The notes under the pieces were generated by a model that saw only the letters and a list, made by a program, of their open reading frames with translations, did no database searches and had not been told where the DNA came from. From contig JAJZMD010000207.1 of the NCBI GenBank assembly GCA_021803085.1, positions 1 through 45,462 on the forward strand: DNA of 45,462 nucleotides. The letters are read 5' to 3'. The translations under genes and the position numbers were made by a program. The DNA comes from Actinomycetes bacterium. GTDB lineage: Bacteria > Actinomycetota > Acidimicrobiia > Acidimicrobiales > RAAP-2. Of this stretch, positions 16,852 through 24,980 are shown one piece after another; the first letter of the stretch is position 1, and every line of letters starts with the position of its first letter.

Positions 16852-18255
16852 TCAGGCGGTGGCCTTCAGTGTCCCCGGAACCGCGGGCTCCTTGCCCTGG
16901 TACACCTTCACCGGGCCGCTGCCCGTTGTGGTGACGTACACGGGGCTCAGCACCTTGGTGCCCGGCCACGTGCCGGTGGGGGTCTTGTAGGTCCCGACCG
17001 ACGAGGTGAACCTGACCACTTCGTCACCTTCGTAGCCGTAGTGCACCGTGTTGGTGTAGTTGAGCGGCGAGAAGCCCGGGGTCTTGAAGGTCTTCGCCTT
17101 GGTGTCGATCGCCTTCATGAGGCTTGTCCGGGTGAGGTCCTTGCCGGCCGCCTTCAAGGCTTGGACGAACGTGTAGGCGAGCGCGATCCCGTACTCGGTG
17201 TTCCCGTCGAGTCCGTGCTGCGCCCAGAGCTTTCCTGTGTACCTCTGGAGGATCTTCTTCTCCACGCGGATCCACTGGTTCGACGATGTGGACTCCGGCG
17301 GCTGGTAGAGGTTGGTGATCATGCCGTTCATGAGCGCGGTCGCCGACGCAGCGGCCTTCTTTGTGTGCGTCGCCGCTGTGGTGAACGACGAGAGCAGCGG
17401 GCCAACCGTCGGCGCGTCGGCGCCCACGTTGTCGACGACGTACTGGGGCGTGAAGCCGATCGCAGCCGCCGGCAGCATGGCGAGGGCCGTCCCCACCGGT
17501 ATGGTCGCCAACACCACCACCTGGGCCCCCGCGGCCTTGAGCGCCGACATCTGGGTCGTCATGGCTCCCGAGAGGGTTGTCACGTCGTAGGTCTGCTTGC
17601 TCACGACGGCCGACGCCGGCACCTCCATGTTGATGCCCTTCATGACGTCCTGCCCGAACTCTGTGTCCTGGTAGAGCTCGCCGATCTTCTTGCCTTTGAA
17701 GTGGTTCTTCATGTAGTAGCCGAGGATCTTGCCTGTGACCGTGTACGGCGGTTCCCACCCGGTCGTCTCGGGGAACTTGGGTGTGCTCCAGCAGTTGCAG
17801 CCCGACTCGATGAACAGGTGCGGCACCTTCTCGGTGTTCAGGTACTTCAAGACGGCCAGGTTGGTCGGCGTCCCGAGCGATCCCACGTCCGCGAAGATGT
17901 GGTCTGTCAGCACCAGCTTGCGGGTGAGGGTGGCCGTTGTCGTCGGGTCGTACTTGTCGTCGAGGTAGATGTACTTGATCTTGCGCCCGTAGATGCCGCC
18001 GTGGGCGTTGACCCACTTGAACACCGCGTTCATGGCGGGGGCGATCTCGCTGTAGCCCGGCGCGGCCGGGCCGGTCAGTGGCACGGTCGCGCCGAGCGTG
18101 ATCTGCCGACTGGTCACCCCTGTCGTGCTCGCTGCGACGGCGTTGTCGACGGAGTTGCCGACGACGAGGACGCTCGCCGCGATCGCCATCGCGAACGCCG
18201 CTCCTGCCGCCATCACCGGTCGGTGCGACGCGCGTCGGTCTCTTCGCAACCTCAT
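16852..18255 (-). CDS. Branched-chain amino acid-type ABC transporter substrate-binding protein
   Basis: Extracytoplasmic binding protein, 467 residues, with an N-terminal signal segment (about 15-42). The mature domain opens with SRQITLGATVPLTGPAAPGYSEI, typical of the LivJ/LivK periplasmic-binding family. It contains a GCNCW pair of cysteines near residue 150. It is the last gene of the livG-livF-livH-livM set. Its ATG overlaps the livM stop as ATGA, and AGAGGAG precedes it. The family binds amino acids, short amides, urea or aromatic acids; the ligand is not readable here. Confidence 0.9.
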   Translation of the reverse strand: MRLRRDRRASHRPVMAAGAAFAMAIAASVLVVGNSVDNAVAASTTGVTSRQITLGATVPLTGPAAPGYSEIAPAMNAVFKWVNAHGGIYGRKIKYIYLDDKYDPTTTATLTRKLVLTDHIFADVGSLGTPTNLAVLKYLNTEKVPHLFIESGCNCWSTPKFPETTGWEPPYTVTGKILGYYMKNHFKGKKIGELYQDTEFGQDVMKGINMEVPASAVVSKQTYDVTTLSGAMTTQMSALKAAGAQVVVLATIPVGTALAMLPAAAIGFTPQYVVDNVGADAPTVGPLLSSFTTAATHTKKAAASATALMNGMITNLYQPPESTSSNQWIRVEKKILQRYTGKLWAQHGLDGNTEYGIALAYTFVQALKAAGKDLTRTSLMKAIDTKAKTFKTPGFSPLNYTNTVHYGYEGDEVVRFTSSVGTYKTPTGTWPGTKVLSPVYVTTTGSGPVKVYQGKEPAVPGTLKATA

Positions 18256-19439
18256 GGTCTGCTCCTCTCTTTGGTTTCCTGGTCCATGCGATCTGTCGCG
18301 ACCCCGCCACCGGGACCGCCGAGCCCCGCGACCCCGCCACCGCTCCACAGGAGTTGGCCGATCCGCCGGATCCCACCCTGGACGCCGGCCGGCGACACCA
18401 GCATCGCGATCACGAGCACGACGCCGAAGAAGGCGTCGGACAGGTAGGCGGCGGCCGACGTACCGAGCGACAGGTGCTGCGAAAGGGAGGTGCTCCATGT
18501 CGGCATGTACACGAGCGCGACCGCTCCCCACCAGACGCCGACCAACGAGCCCGCTCCCCCGAAGACCATGGCGGCGAGGAGCCCGATCGAAAGGGAGAGC
18601 GGGAACTCGCCGACGTTCACGACTCCCGTCGAGAGGACGAGGAGCGCTCCTCCCAGACCGGCGCATCCGGCGCTGACGGCGAACGCGAGGACCTTGGTCC
18701 GGGCCACGTGGATGCCGCTCACCGCGGCGGCGACCTCGTCGTCGCGCACCGCGCGGAACGCCCGGCCGAACCGGCTGCGGACCAGGTTGGCCAGGAGGAC
18801 GAGCACCACGAGGGCGCAGAAGAGCTGGATCCAGGCGAGCCACCGCTCCGGGCTGAGCGACCCCGGGGCAGCCGGAGGTGTCGTGGTGAGCCCTTGCTCG
18901 CCGCCGAACACCGATCCGTACTGGGCGGAGAGCTGGGGGAGGCCGAGCGCGAGCATGAGGGTGACACCCGCCAGGTACGGAGGGCTGAGTCGTGCCGCGG
19001 GGACACCCACCACGGCCCCCGCGGCGGCTGCGATCACGGCGGCGATCACGAGCTCCCCCACCAAGCCCACGTCCGCGTGCAGCTGCAGGAGCGCGAGCGT
19101 GTACGCGCCGATGGCCATGAAGGCACCGTGGCCGAGCGAGAATTGCCCGTTCAGCCCGGTGAGGACGCTGAGCCCGCCCAGCACGATGGCGTACACGGCG
19201 ATCTCGCCGATCTGGTAGTCGTTGTATGCGCCCACGTTGACGGTGAGGACGTAGAAGAGGCCTGCGCCGAGCACGAAGAGGATCAGGTGTCGCACGAGAG
19301 GCTGGTTCGGGAGCCGCAGCCTCCGGGCGAGCAGCCCGAGCACGGCACGCGCCCGTGCGCCGGGCGGGCCAGCCTCGGCATCCGGTCGTGTCCCGGACGG
19401 GCCAGCCTCGGCATCCGCTCGCGTGTGGGACGCGGTCAC
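18252..19439 (-). CDS. livM: Branched-chain amino acid-type ABC transporter permease (LivM)
   Basis: Second membrane subunit of the importer, 395 residues. It has about eight to ten hydrophobic spans, the LivM-type stretch GLNGQFSLGHGAFMAIGAYT and the coupling region RFGRAFRAVRDDEVAAAVSGI. The hydrophilic N-terminus repeats (R/P)DAEAGP because of a 33-bp-period duplication (19365-19417). The tail after about residue 365 is Gly-rich and also repetitive. GTG 19439 overlaps the livH stop as GTGA. Although the frame is open much further upstream, that part lies inside livH. Confidence 0.91.
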   Translation of the reverse strand: MTASHTRADAEAGPSGTRPDAEAGPPGARARAVLGLLARRLRLPNQPLVRHLILFVLGAGLFYVLTVNVGAYNDYQIGEIAVYAIVLGGLSVLTGLNGQFSLGHGAFMAIGAYTLALLQLHADVGLVGELVIAAVIAAAAGAVVGVPAARLSPPYLAGVTLMLALGLPQLSAQYGSVFGGEQGLTTTPPAAPGSLSPERWLAWIQLFCALVVLVLLANLVRSRFGRAFRAVRDDEVAAAVSGIHVARTKVLAFAVSAGCAGLGGALLVLSTGVVNVGEFPLSLSIGLLAAMVFGGAGSLVGVWWGAVALVYMPTWSTSLSQHLSLGTSAAAYLSDAFFGVVLVIAMLVSPAGVQGGIRRIGQLLWSGGGVAGLGGPGGGVATDRMDQETKERSRP

Positions 19440-20314
19440 ACCCGCCTGACCTCCGAGGTGCCGAAGAGCCCCTGGGGCCGGACCATGAGCACGAGGAGCA
19501 GAAGGGCCAAGGCGGCGATGGGCTGGAGGTCCGGACCGACATAGCCGCCCACGAACGCGATGGAGAGCCCGGTGACCAGCCCGCCCGCGAGGGCGCCCAC
19601 CGGGCTCAGCAGGCCCCCCAGCACCGCGGCGGTGAAGCCGTACACGAGATTGAGGTCCATGTAGTACGGGCTGAACGAGCTGAGCGGTGCCACCAGGAGG
19701 CCGGCGAGCGAACCCGCCGCGCAGGCGAGCGCCCACGCCAGGGTGAACAGACGCCCGACGCGCACGCCGAGCAGCCGGCTCACCTCGGGCGAGAAGGCCG
19801 CCGCCCGCATGCGCAGCCCGAGGTTCGTCCATCGGAAGAGCGCGACGATCGCCACCACGAGCACGACCACGGCGCAGACGAGGAACACGTCGAAGTGCGA
19901 GAAGGCGACGCGCGTCCTCCCGATGACCAGGCCCCGCTGGGAGAAGGCCGCCGGGAACCCCCGCGCGACGTTGCCCCAGATGCTCCCTGCGACCCCCTCG
20001 AGCACGATGAGCAGCCCGATGGTGACGATCACCGGGTTCAGCGCGGGCTTGCCCTGCAAGGGCCGGATGAGGGTGCGCTCGACCGCGGCGCCGAGGACTG
20101 CGCCGAGAGCCAGGGCCGCGACGAAGGCCGGCCAGTACCCGACGCCGTGGCTGAGCAGGCTGAAGGCGATGAACGTCGTGAACATCCCCATCGCGCCCTG
20201 GGCGAAATTGACGATGCCCGTCGCCCGCGAGACGAGCCCGAGCCCGAGCGCGATGGCTGCGAAGACCATGCCCTGGGCGACCCCGGAGAGCAGGATGTCG
20301 ACGAAGAGCTCCAT
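19436..20314 (-). CDS. livH: Branched-chain amino acid-type ABC transporter permease (LivH)
   Basis: First membrane subunit of the importer, 292 residues with about eight helices. It opens with MELFVDILLSGVAQGMVFAA and has the LivH-type ATGIVNFAQGAMGMF segment and the RMRAAAFSPEVSRLLGV coupling loop. It sits five bases after livF and overlaps livM. Its length and motifs are normal for the family. Confidence 0.92.
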   Translation of the reverse strand: MELFVDILLSGVAQGMVFAAIALGLGLVSRATGIVNFAQGAMGMFTTFIAFSLLSHGVGYWPAFVAALALGAVLGAAVERTLIRPLQGKPALNPVIVTIGLLIVLEGVAGSIWGNVARGFPAAFSQRGLVIGRTRVAFSHFDVFLVCAVVVLVVAIVALFRWTNLGLRMRAAAFSPEVSRLLGVRVGRLFTLAWALACAAGSLAGLLVAPLSSFSPYYMDLNLVYGFTAAVLGGLLSPVGALAGGLVTGLSIAFVGGYVGPDLQPIAALALLLLVLMVRPQGLFGTSEVRRV

Positions 20315-20319
20315 GGCGG

Positions 20320-21027
20320 TCAGAACCCCAGATAGTGACGGCGGAGGTCAGCGTCGGCCGCGAGCCGAGCCGGCCTGTCCGCGACGACCACCCGCCCGAG
20401 GTTCAGGACGATCGCCCAGTCGGCGACGGAGAGCGCGCTCCTCGCGTTCTGCTCCACCAGGACGGCCCCCAGGCCATCGCCGGTGGTGAGCTCCCTGAGC
20501 GTGGCCATGAGCTGCGCGGTGACGATCGGCGACAGGCCGAGCGAGGGCTCGTCCAGCAGCAAGAGACGGGGCCGGCAGGCGAGCGCGCGCCCGATGACCA
20601 GCATCTGGCGCTCCCCGCCGGACAGGGTGGAGGCGGACCGGTGGCGCTTGTCGCGGAGCTGGGGGAACCTCTCGTAGATCTCGTCGACGACCGCGCGCCG
20701 TTCGCCCCGCCTCACCCGGACGAACGTGCCGAGGCGCAGGTTCTCGTCGACCGTCAGCTCGGCGATGACTCCCCGGCCCTCCGGCACGTGCGACACGCCC
20801 AGCCGGGCGACGGCCTCGGGCGCCCGGCCGGTGATCCGCTGGCCGTCGAAGCTGGCCGTCCCCTGGTGGCTCGGGACCAGGCCGCTCAGCGCCCGCAGCA
20901 GCGTCGTCTTGCCCGCGCCGTTCGCCCCGAGCACCGTCGTGATGCTGGCGGAGCGCGCCTCGAACGAGACGCTCTCGAGGGCGCGCACCGGCCCGTAGCG
21001 AACCGACAGCCCCTCAACGTGCAGCAT
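20320..21027 (-). CDS. livF: Branched-chain amino acid-type ABC transporter ATPase (LivF)
   Basis: One of two cytosolic ATPases of the importer, 235 residues. Walker A is GANGAGKTTLLRAL, the signature LSGGERQMLVIGRAL, Walker B LLLLDEPSLGLSP, and the switch region is VLVEQNA as in LivF. I start at ATG 21027, which has GAAGG upstream and overlaps livG by 14 bases. The same frame is open to a TTG at 21045. Confidence 0.92.
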   Translation of the reverse strand: MLHVEGLSVRYGPVRALESVSFEARSASITTVLGANGAGKTTLLRALSGLVPSHQGTASFDGQRITGRAPEAVARLGVSHVPEGRGVIAELTVDENLRLGTFVRVRRGERRAVVDEIYERFPQLRDKRHRSASTLSGGERQMLVIGRALACRPRLLLLDEPSLGLSPIVTAQLMATLRELTTGDGLGAVLVEQNARSALSVADWAIVLNLGRVVVADRPARLAADADLRRHYLGF

Positions 21028-21937
21028 CGACGTTGCCTTCGCCAACGCCCGTCCGGGTCGCGCTCACCGCGTCGCCCAGGTACGCCTCGGTCACTTCGGG
21101 GCTCGCCTGGATCTCCTCCGGCGTGCCGGTGGCGACCACCTCGCCGAAATTCAAGACGACGATCCGGCCGCACGCGGCCATGACGAAGTCCATGCGGTGC
21201 TCCACGAGGAGCACCGACATGTGCTCGCGCAGGTCCTGGATCCGTGAGGAGAGGTCGTCCATGTCGTCCGCCGACAGGCCGCTCGCCGGCTCGTCGAGGA
21301 GCAGCAGCCGCGGGTGGCTGATCAACGCCCGCGCGAGGGTCACCCGCTTCTGGACCCCATAGGGGAGGGAGCGCGGGAACCGGTGGGCCCAGTCCCCGAC
21401 GCCCAGCTGGCCGAGCAGGGCCGCCGCCTCGCCGGCGACGCGGCGCTCCTCCCTGCTCGAGCGCCACAGCCCGCCCAGAGCCGAGCCGAGGTCGGCGTGC
21501 AGCGACGGCTGTGCGCCGCAGGCGACGTTCTCGATCGCAGTCAGGCCCTGGCAGAGCCCGACGCCTTGGAGGGTCCGGGCGATCCCGAGCCGACCGAGGT
21601 CGTGGGCGTGGTGGTTCTGCAAGAGGCGCCCGTTCCAGCGGATCGATCCGCGTGTCGCGCGCACGAAGCCGCTGATGGCGTTGAAGAGCGTGGTCTTGCC
21701 GGCTCCGTTCGGGCCGATCAGCCCGACGACCTCGTGGGGGGCCACCGCGAGGGACACGCCGTCGAGCGCCAGCAACCCTCCGAACCGGACGGTGAGCCGG
21801 TCGACCTCGAGACCCGCGCCAAAGGCCGTCGCAGGTGCGCCGCCCTCTGCGTGGAGCCCAGGAACCGGCACGTCGCCTCTCGACCTCCCCCCGAGGCCAC
21901 GCTGACGCGCGTTTCTCCCACGTGACAGGTGGCTCAC
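21014..21937 (-). CDS. livG: Branched-chain amino acid-type ABC transporter ATPase (LivG)
   Basis: The other importer ATPase, 307 residues. Walker A is GPNGAGKTTLFNAISG, the signature is the LivG-type variant LPYGVQKRVTLARAL, Walker B is LLLLDEPASGLS and the switch region is LLVEHRMDFVM. About 40 residues precede the usual domain start, which is longer than normal. GTG 21937 has no good Shine-Dalgarno, but a promoter-like TTGACA sits so close that the mRNA could begin at the GTG itself. It is the first gene of the livG-livF-livH-livM-binding protein operon. Confidence 0.9.
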   Translation of the reverse strand: MSHLSRGRNARQRGLGGRSRGDVPVPGLHAEGGAPATAFGAGLEVDRLTVRFGGLLALDGVSLAVAPHEVVGLIGPNGAGKTTLFNAISGFVRATRGSIRWNGRLLQNHHAHDLGRLGIARTLQGVGLCQGLTAIENVACGAQPSLHADLGSALGGLWRSSREERRVAGEAAALLGQLGVGDWAHRFPRSLPYGVQKRVTLARALISHPRLLLLDEPASGLSADDMDDLSSRIQDLREHMSVLLVEHRMDFVMAACGRIVVLNFGEVVATGTPEEIQASPEVTEAYLGDAVSATRTGVGEGNVDAAR

Positions 21938-21942
21938 CTCAC

Positions 21943-21971
21943 GAAGTACACGATGGAAACACGATTGTCAA
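21943..21971 (-). promoter_or_regulatory. Candidate promoter of the livG operon
   Basis: On the minus strand a perfect TTGACA (21971-21966) is followed by a 17-base spacer and TACTTC (21948-21943). The -10 match is weak. Transcription starting 6-8 bases further on would begin at or next to the GTG at 21937. Confidence 0.45.
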
Positions 21972-22089
21972 GGTGTTGCGACAGCGCTCGCGTGTCCCGA
22001 GCACCGCGCCGACGAGGTCCTTCATTCTTGACAGCCGACGTCCGCGTCGATTGAACAACGGGCGATTCATCCGTCGAACATGACGCGCC

Positions 22090-22630
22090 GGAGGTGCGGC
22101 GCTTTCGCGAACGGTCCCGGATCGAGGAAGGCGGACCCGCCGGCGACTGCTCGACGCGGCCGAGGAGGTCTTCTCGGAGAGCGGGTTCCACGACGCGTCG
22201 ATCACCCGCATCGTCGAACGTGCGGGCGACGCGCAGGGGACCTTCTGCGTTCATTTCCGGCTCGACGCGGGAGATCGTCGAACAGCTCGTCGGAGACCTG
22301 AACTGCCGGTTGCGCGAGGCCATTCCCAAGGGCGGCCGCCGGCAGCGGGGATCGGCTCGACGCCGAGCGACGCGGCTTCGCCGCCTTCTTCGGGTGCGTG
22401 AGAGGCCTCAGCTCACCTACGAGTTGGCATGGCGCAGAACCGCCCTCACGGTCGCCGACCGCTGGTCCGCCTCTTCCAAGATCCACCACGGGTGCGGCTG
22501 TCGCCTGATCGAACCGGAGAAGCTGGCCAGACAGCTCGTCTGTGCCACGACGGGCGACGAGTGCATGGTGGTCGTCGCCCGGATGCTCGGGCACGTCCCC
22601 CGGGGGGAGCGGCCCGCACCGACCCCAGCC
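22090..22630 (+). pseudogene. TetR-family regulator remnant with several frameshifts
   Basis: No single frame codes for a normal protein, but pieces of one TetR regulator appear in order across frames. RRFRERSR is in one frame from about 22100. Then RRLLDAAEEVFSESGFHDAS and the rest of a TetR helix-turn-helix (through AGDAQGTFCVHF) are in a second frame, 22141-22252. REIVEQLVGDLNCRLREAI is back in the first frame (about 22268-22324), AERRGFAAFFGCVR in a third frame, and RPQLTYELAWRRTALTVADR in the first again. At least three or four indels are needed. It is divergent from the livG operon, so it may be the broken regulator of that importer. The C-terminal part is too damaged to read a ligand class. 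Confidence 0.7.
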
Positions 22631-22655
22631 TGAGGACCCAGCCTGGCGCCGGCCA

Positions 22656-23036
22656 CTACTCCCAGAGCGTCGACGTCGTCTCGAAGTCGTCGCTCCCGGC
22701 CGGGATCACGCAGACGAAGAGCCCTGCGGGGTCCCGGAGCACGACCCATGTCTCGACCGGCCCGACGACGGTGGCGCCGGCGGCTTCGAGCCTGCGCACC
22801 TCTGCCTCGACGTCGTCCGTGGCGATGTCGACGTGGTAGCGGGCGGCCTCGTCGATCTTCTGCAGGACGACGTCGGGCGGTGCGCCGCCCCCCTCGAGGG
22901 CGAGGTACGGCTGCGCCGCCCCTGGGTCCTTGCTCGGGCGACGGCCGAGCGCCGTCGCCCAGAAGGCGACTGCGGCGGCGAACCGTGTGCCGGGGACGTC
23001 GATGACGACCGTGTTGAGGCGGCTCCGGTGCGGCAC
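22656..23036 (-). CDS. VOC (glyoxalase/bleomycin-resistance fold) family protein
   Basis: A 126-residue protein with the paired beta-alpha-beta-beta-beta modules of the vicinal oxygen chelate family: LNTVVIDVPGTRFAAAVAFW at the start and YHVDIATDDVEAEVRRLEA in the second half, ending in VLRDPAGLFVCVI. Function within the family (glyoxalase, dioxygenase, resistance or binding protein) cannot be assigned, because the usual metal-binding positions are not clearly all present. It lies nine bases downstream of dxs on the same strand and could be the last gene of the hopanoid transcript by read-through. Confidence 0.8.
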   Translation of the reverse strand: MPHRSRLNTVVIDVPGTRFAAAVAFWATALGRRPSKDPGAAQPYLALEGGGAPPDVVLQKIDEAARYHVDIATDDVEAEVRRLEAAGATVVGPVETWVVLRDPAGLFVCVIPAGSDDFETTSTLWE

Positions 23037-23045
23037 GGCCCGACC

Positions 23046-24977
23046 CTACGCCGAGGAGGACGACCTGCGAAGCATGCGCAGAGAACGGCGGGCGGCGGCG
23101 GCGATCCCCGGGCCGTCGAGTCCGTGCGCGGCCAGGATGTCGTCCGGCCTCCCGTGTGGCAGGTAGGCGGTCGGGAGGCCGCAGGTCGCCACGGTCGCAG
23201 GCGACGGCCCGGCGCCCGACGGCCCGGCGCCGTAGGGTCCGGCGACGTAGGGTCCGGCGACGTACGAGCCGGTGGCGAGCGCTGCGGCCACCGCGGCACC
23301 CACACCCCCCGCAGCGATCCCGTCCTCGGCCGTGACGACGACCTGGTGGGAACCGGCGTCGGCCAGCATCTCGGGGTCGAGCGGGCACGCGACCCGGACG
23401 TCCCAGACGGTCGCCGAGATCCCCTCTGCCCCGAGCTGCCCCGCCGCCTGCTCGCACGCGTCGAGGAGCTTGCCCACGCCGAGGAGGCAGACGGACCCGT
23501 CGCCGGCGACGACGCGACGTGCGCGCAGCCCCGCACCCGTCTCGGTGCAGCGGCGGGCTGGCGTCTTGGGCCAGCGGATGGCCACCGGGCCGCCGTCGTG
23601 GTCCAACGCGGCGTGGAGCATCACCGCGAGCTCCTCGTAGGAGGATGGCGCGAGCACCGTCATCCCGGGCACCTTGGTCAAGAGCGCGAGGTCCAGGGTC
23701 CCGTGGTGGCTGGCGCCGTCGTCACCGGTCACCCCCGCCCTGTCCAGGCAGAAGACGACGGGCAGGCGGTGGAGGCCCACGTCGTGGACCACCTGGTCCC
23801 ACGCGCGGTTGAGGAACGTGGAGTAGACGGCGACCACCGGCCGGAGCCCCCCCATGGCCATCCCGGCAGCGACGGTCACTGCGTGCTGCTCCGCGATCCC
23901 GACGTCGACGAGCCGGTCGCCGTAGCGCTCGGCGAACGGGAGGAGGCCCGTGGGCCCGGTCATCGCTGCGGTGACCGCGACGAGCTCGGGACGCGACGCG
24001 GCTTCGCGCACCATGGCCTCCCCGAACGCCTCCGTGTAGGTCGGGACGCTCCCCTTCGGGACTCTCGGCTGCCCGGTCGCCACGTCGAAGGGGGAGACGT
24101 CGTGGAGGCGCTTCTCCATGTCCAGCTCGGCGGGCGCGTAGTCGCGCCCCTTCACGGTGTGAACGTGCACCACGACGGGGCCGCCGGACGCTGCCGCGCC
24201 GCCGAGGGCTGCCTCGAGGGCGGCGAGATCGTGGCCGTCGACGGGGCCGACGTACGAGAAGCCCAGCGCGCCGAAGAAGGCGGGGGGAGCCGAAGAGGCG
24301 CCGGCCCCGTACCCGGCAGGCGAGCATGCCGTCGTGAGCGGGGAGATCGTCGGTGCGTACGACCGGCCGTTGTCGTTCAGCACGACGACGACGCGGCGAC
24401 GTGCGAACCCGATGTTGCTCAACGCCTCGTAGGCGAGGCCGCCGGTGAGCGCGCCGTCCCCCACCACCGCGACGACGTGGTGGTGCTGGCCGCGTGCGTC
24501 ACGGGCACGAGCGAGGCCGTCTGCGTAGCTGACCCCCGTCGACGCATGGCTGTTCTCGACCAGGTCGTGCGCCGACTCCGCGCGGCTCGGGTAGCCCGAG
24601 AGCCCGCCCGCCTTGCGCAGCCTCGGGAAGCCCTCGGCCCTGCCGGTGACCAGCTTGTGCACGTACGCCTGGTGGCCGGTGTCCCACACGATCGAGTCGG
24701 TCGGAGAGTCGAAGACCCGGTGGAGCGCGATCGAGAGCTCCACCGCGCCGAGGTTCGAGCCGAGGTGTCCGCCCGTCTCCGACACCGAGGACACGAGGAA
24801 GCGCCGGATGTCGGCCGCCAGCCGGCCGAGCGCCGCGTAGTCCATGGCTCGGAGCCGCGCCGGCGTGAGATCACGCAGCGACCCCGAGGCGAGCTCGTCG
24901 ACGGGCGCGCTCTGGCCGTGTGCGTCCCAGTCGGGTTCAGCGCCTGCGCGCAAGCCGATGTCGCGAACCGTCGTCAC
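23046..24977 (-). CDS. dxs: 1-deoxy-D-xylulose-5-phosphate synthase
   Basis: First enzyme of the MEP isoprenoid pathway, condensing pyruvate and glyceraldehyde 3-phosphate with thiamine diphosphate. The 643-residue product has GGHLGSNLGAVELSIALH, the ThDP motif GDGALTGG...LNDNGRSYAPT, YVGPVDGHD and the transketolase second half (RYGDRLVDVGIAEQHAV). Two oddities stand out. The linker between NDNGRSYAPT and YVGPVDGHD is about 30-40 residues shorter than in typical Dxs. Near the C-terminus a 15-bp repeat (23197-23271) inserts a (Y/S)(V/G)AGP series. GTG 24977 lies three bases after the hpnH stop, placing dxs in the hopanoid operon. Confidence 0.93.
   Translation of the reverse strand: MTTVRDIGLRAGAEPDWDAHGQSAPVDELASGSLRDLTPARLRAMDYAALGRLAADIRRFLVSSVSETGGHLGSNLGAVELSIALHRVFDSPTDSIVWDTGHQAYVHKLVTGRAEGFPRLRKAGGLSGYPSRAESAHDLVENSHASTGVSYADGLARARDARGQHHHVVAVVGDGALTGGLAYEALSNIGFARRRVVVVLNDNGRSYAPTISPLTTACSPAGYGAGASSAPPAFFGALGFSYVGPVDGHDLAALEAALGGAAASGGPVVVHVHTVKGRDYAPAELDMEKRLHDVSPFDVATGQPRVPKGSVPTYTEAFGEAMVREAASRPELVAVTAAMTGPTGLLPFAERYGDRLVDVGIAEQHAVTVAAGMAMGGLRPVVAVYSTFLNRAWDQVVHDVGLHRLPVVFCLDRAGVTGDDGASHHGTLDLALLTKVPGMTVLAPSSYEELAVMLHAALDHDGGPVAIRWPKTPARRCTETGAGLRARRVVAGDGSVCLLGVGKLLDACEQAAGQLGAEGISATVWDVRVACPLDPEMLADAGSHQVVVTAEDGIAAGGVGAAVAAALATGSYVAGPYVAGPYGAGPSGAGPSPATVATCGLPTAYLPHGRPDDILAAHGLDGPGIAAAARRSLRMLRRSSSSA
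23197..23271 (-). repeat. 15-bp tandem repeat, 5 units, in dxs
   Basis: Five units of 15 bp (start points 23197, 23212, 23227, 23242, 23257). Units 3 and 4 differ by one base; the outer units are more diverged. They encode a five-residue AGP repeat near the Dxs C-terminus. Confidence 0.85.
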
Positions 24978-24980
24978 GGT

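Noticed and set aside
22094-22633. A complete 179-residue protein on the plus strand
   Set aside because: The frame mixes TetR-like pieces with unrelated sequence, and the missing pieces are in the other two frames; a pseudogene explains it better.
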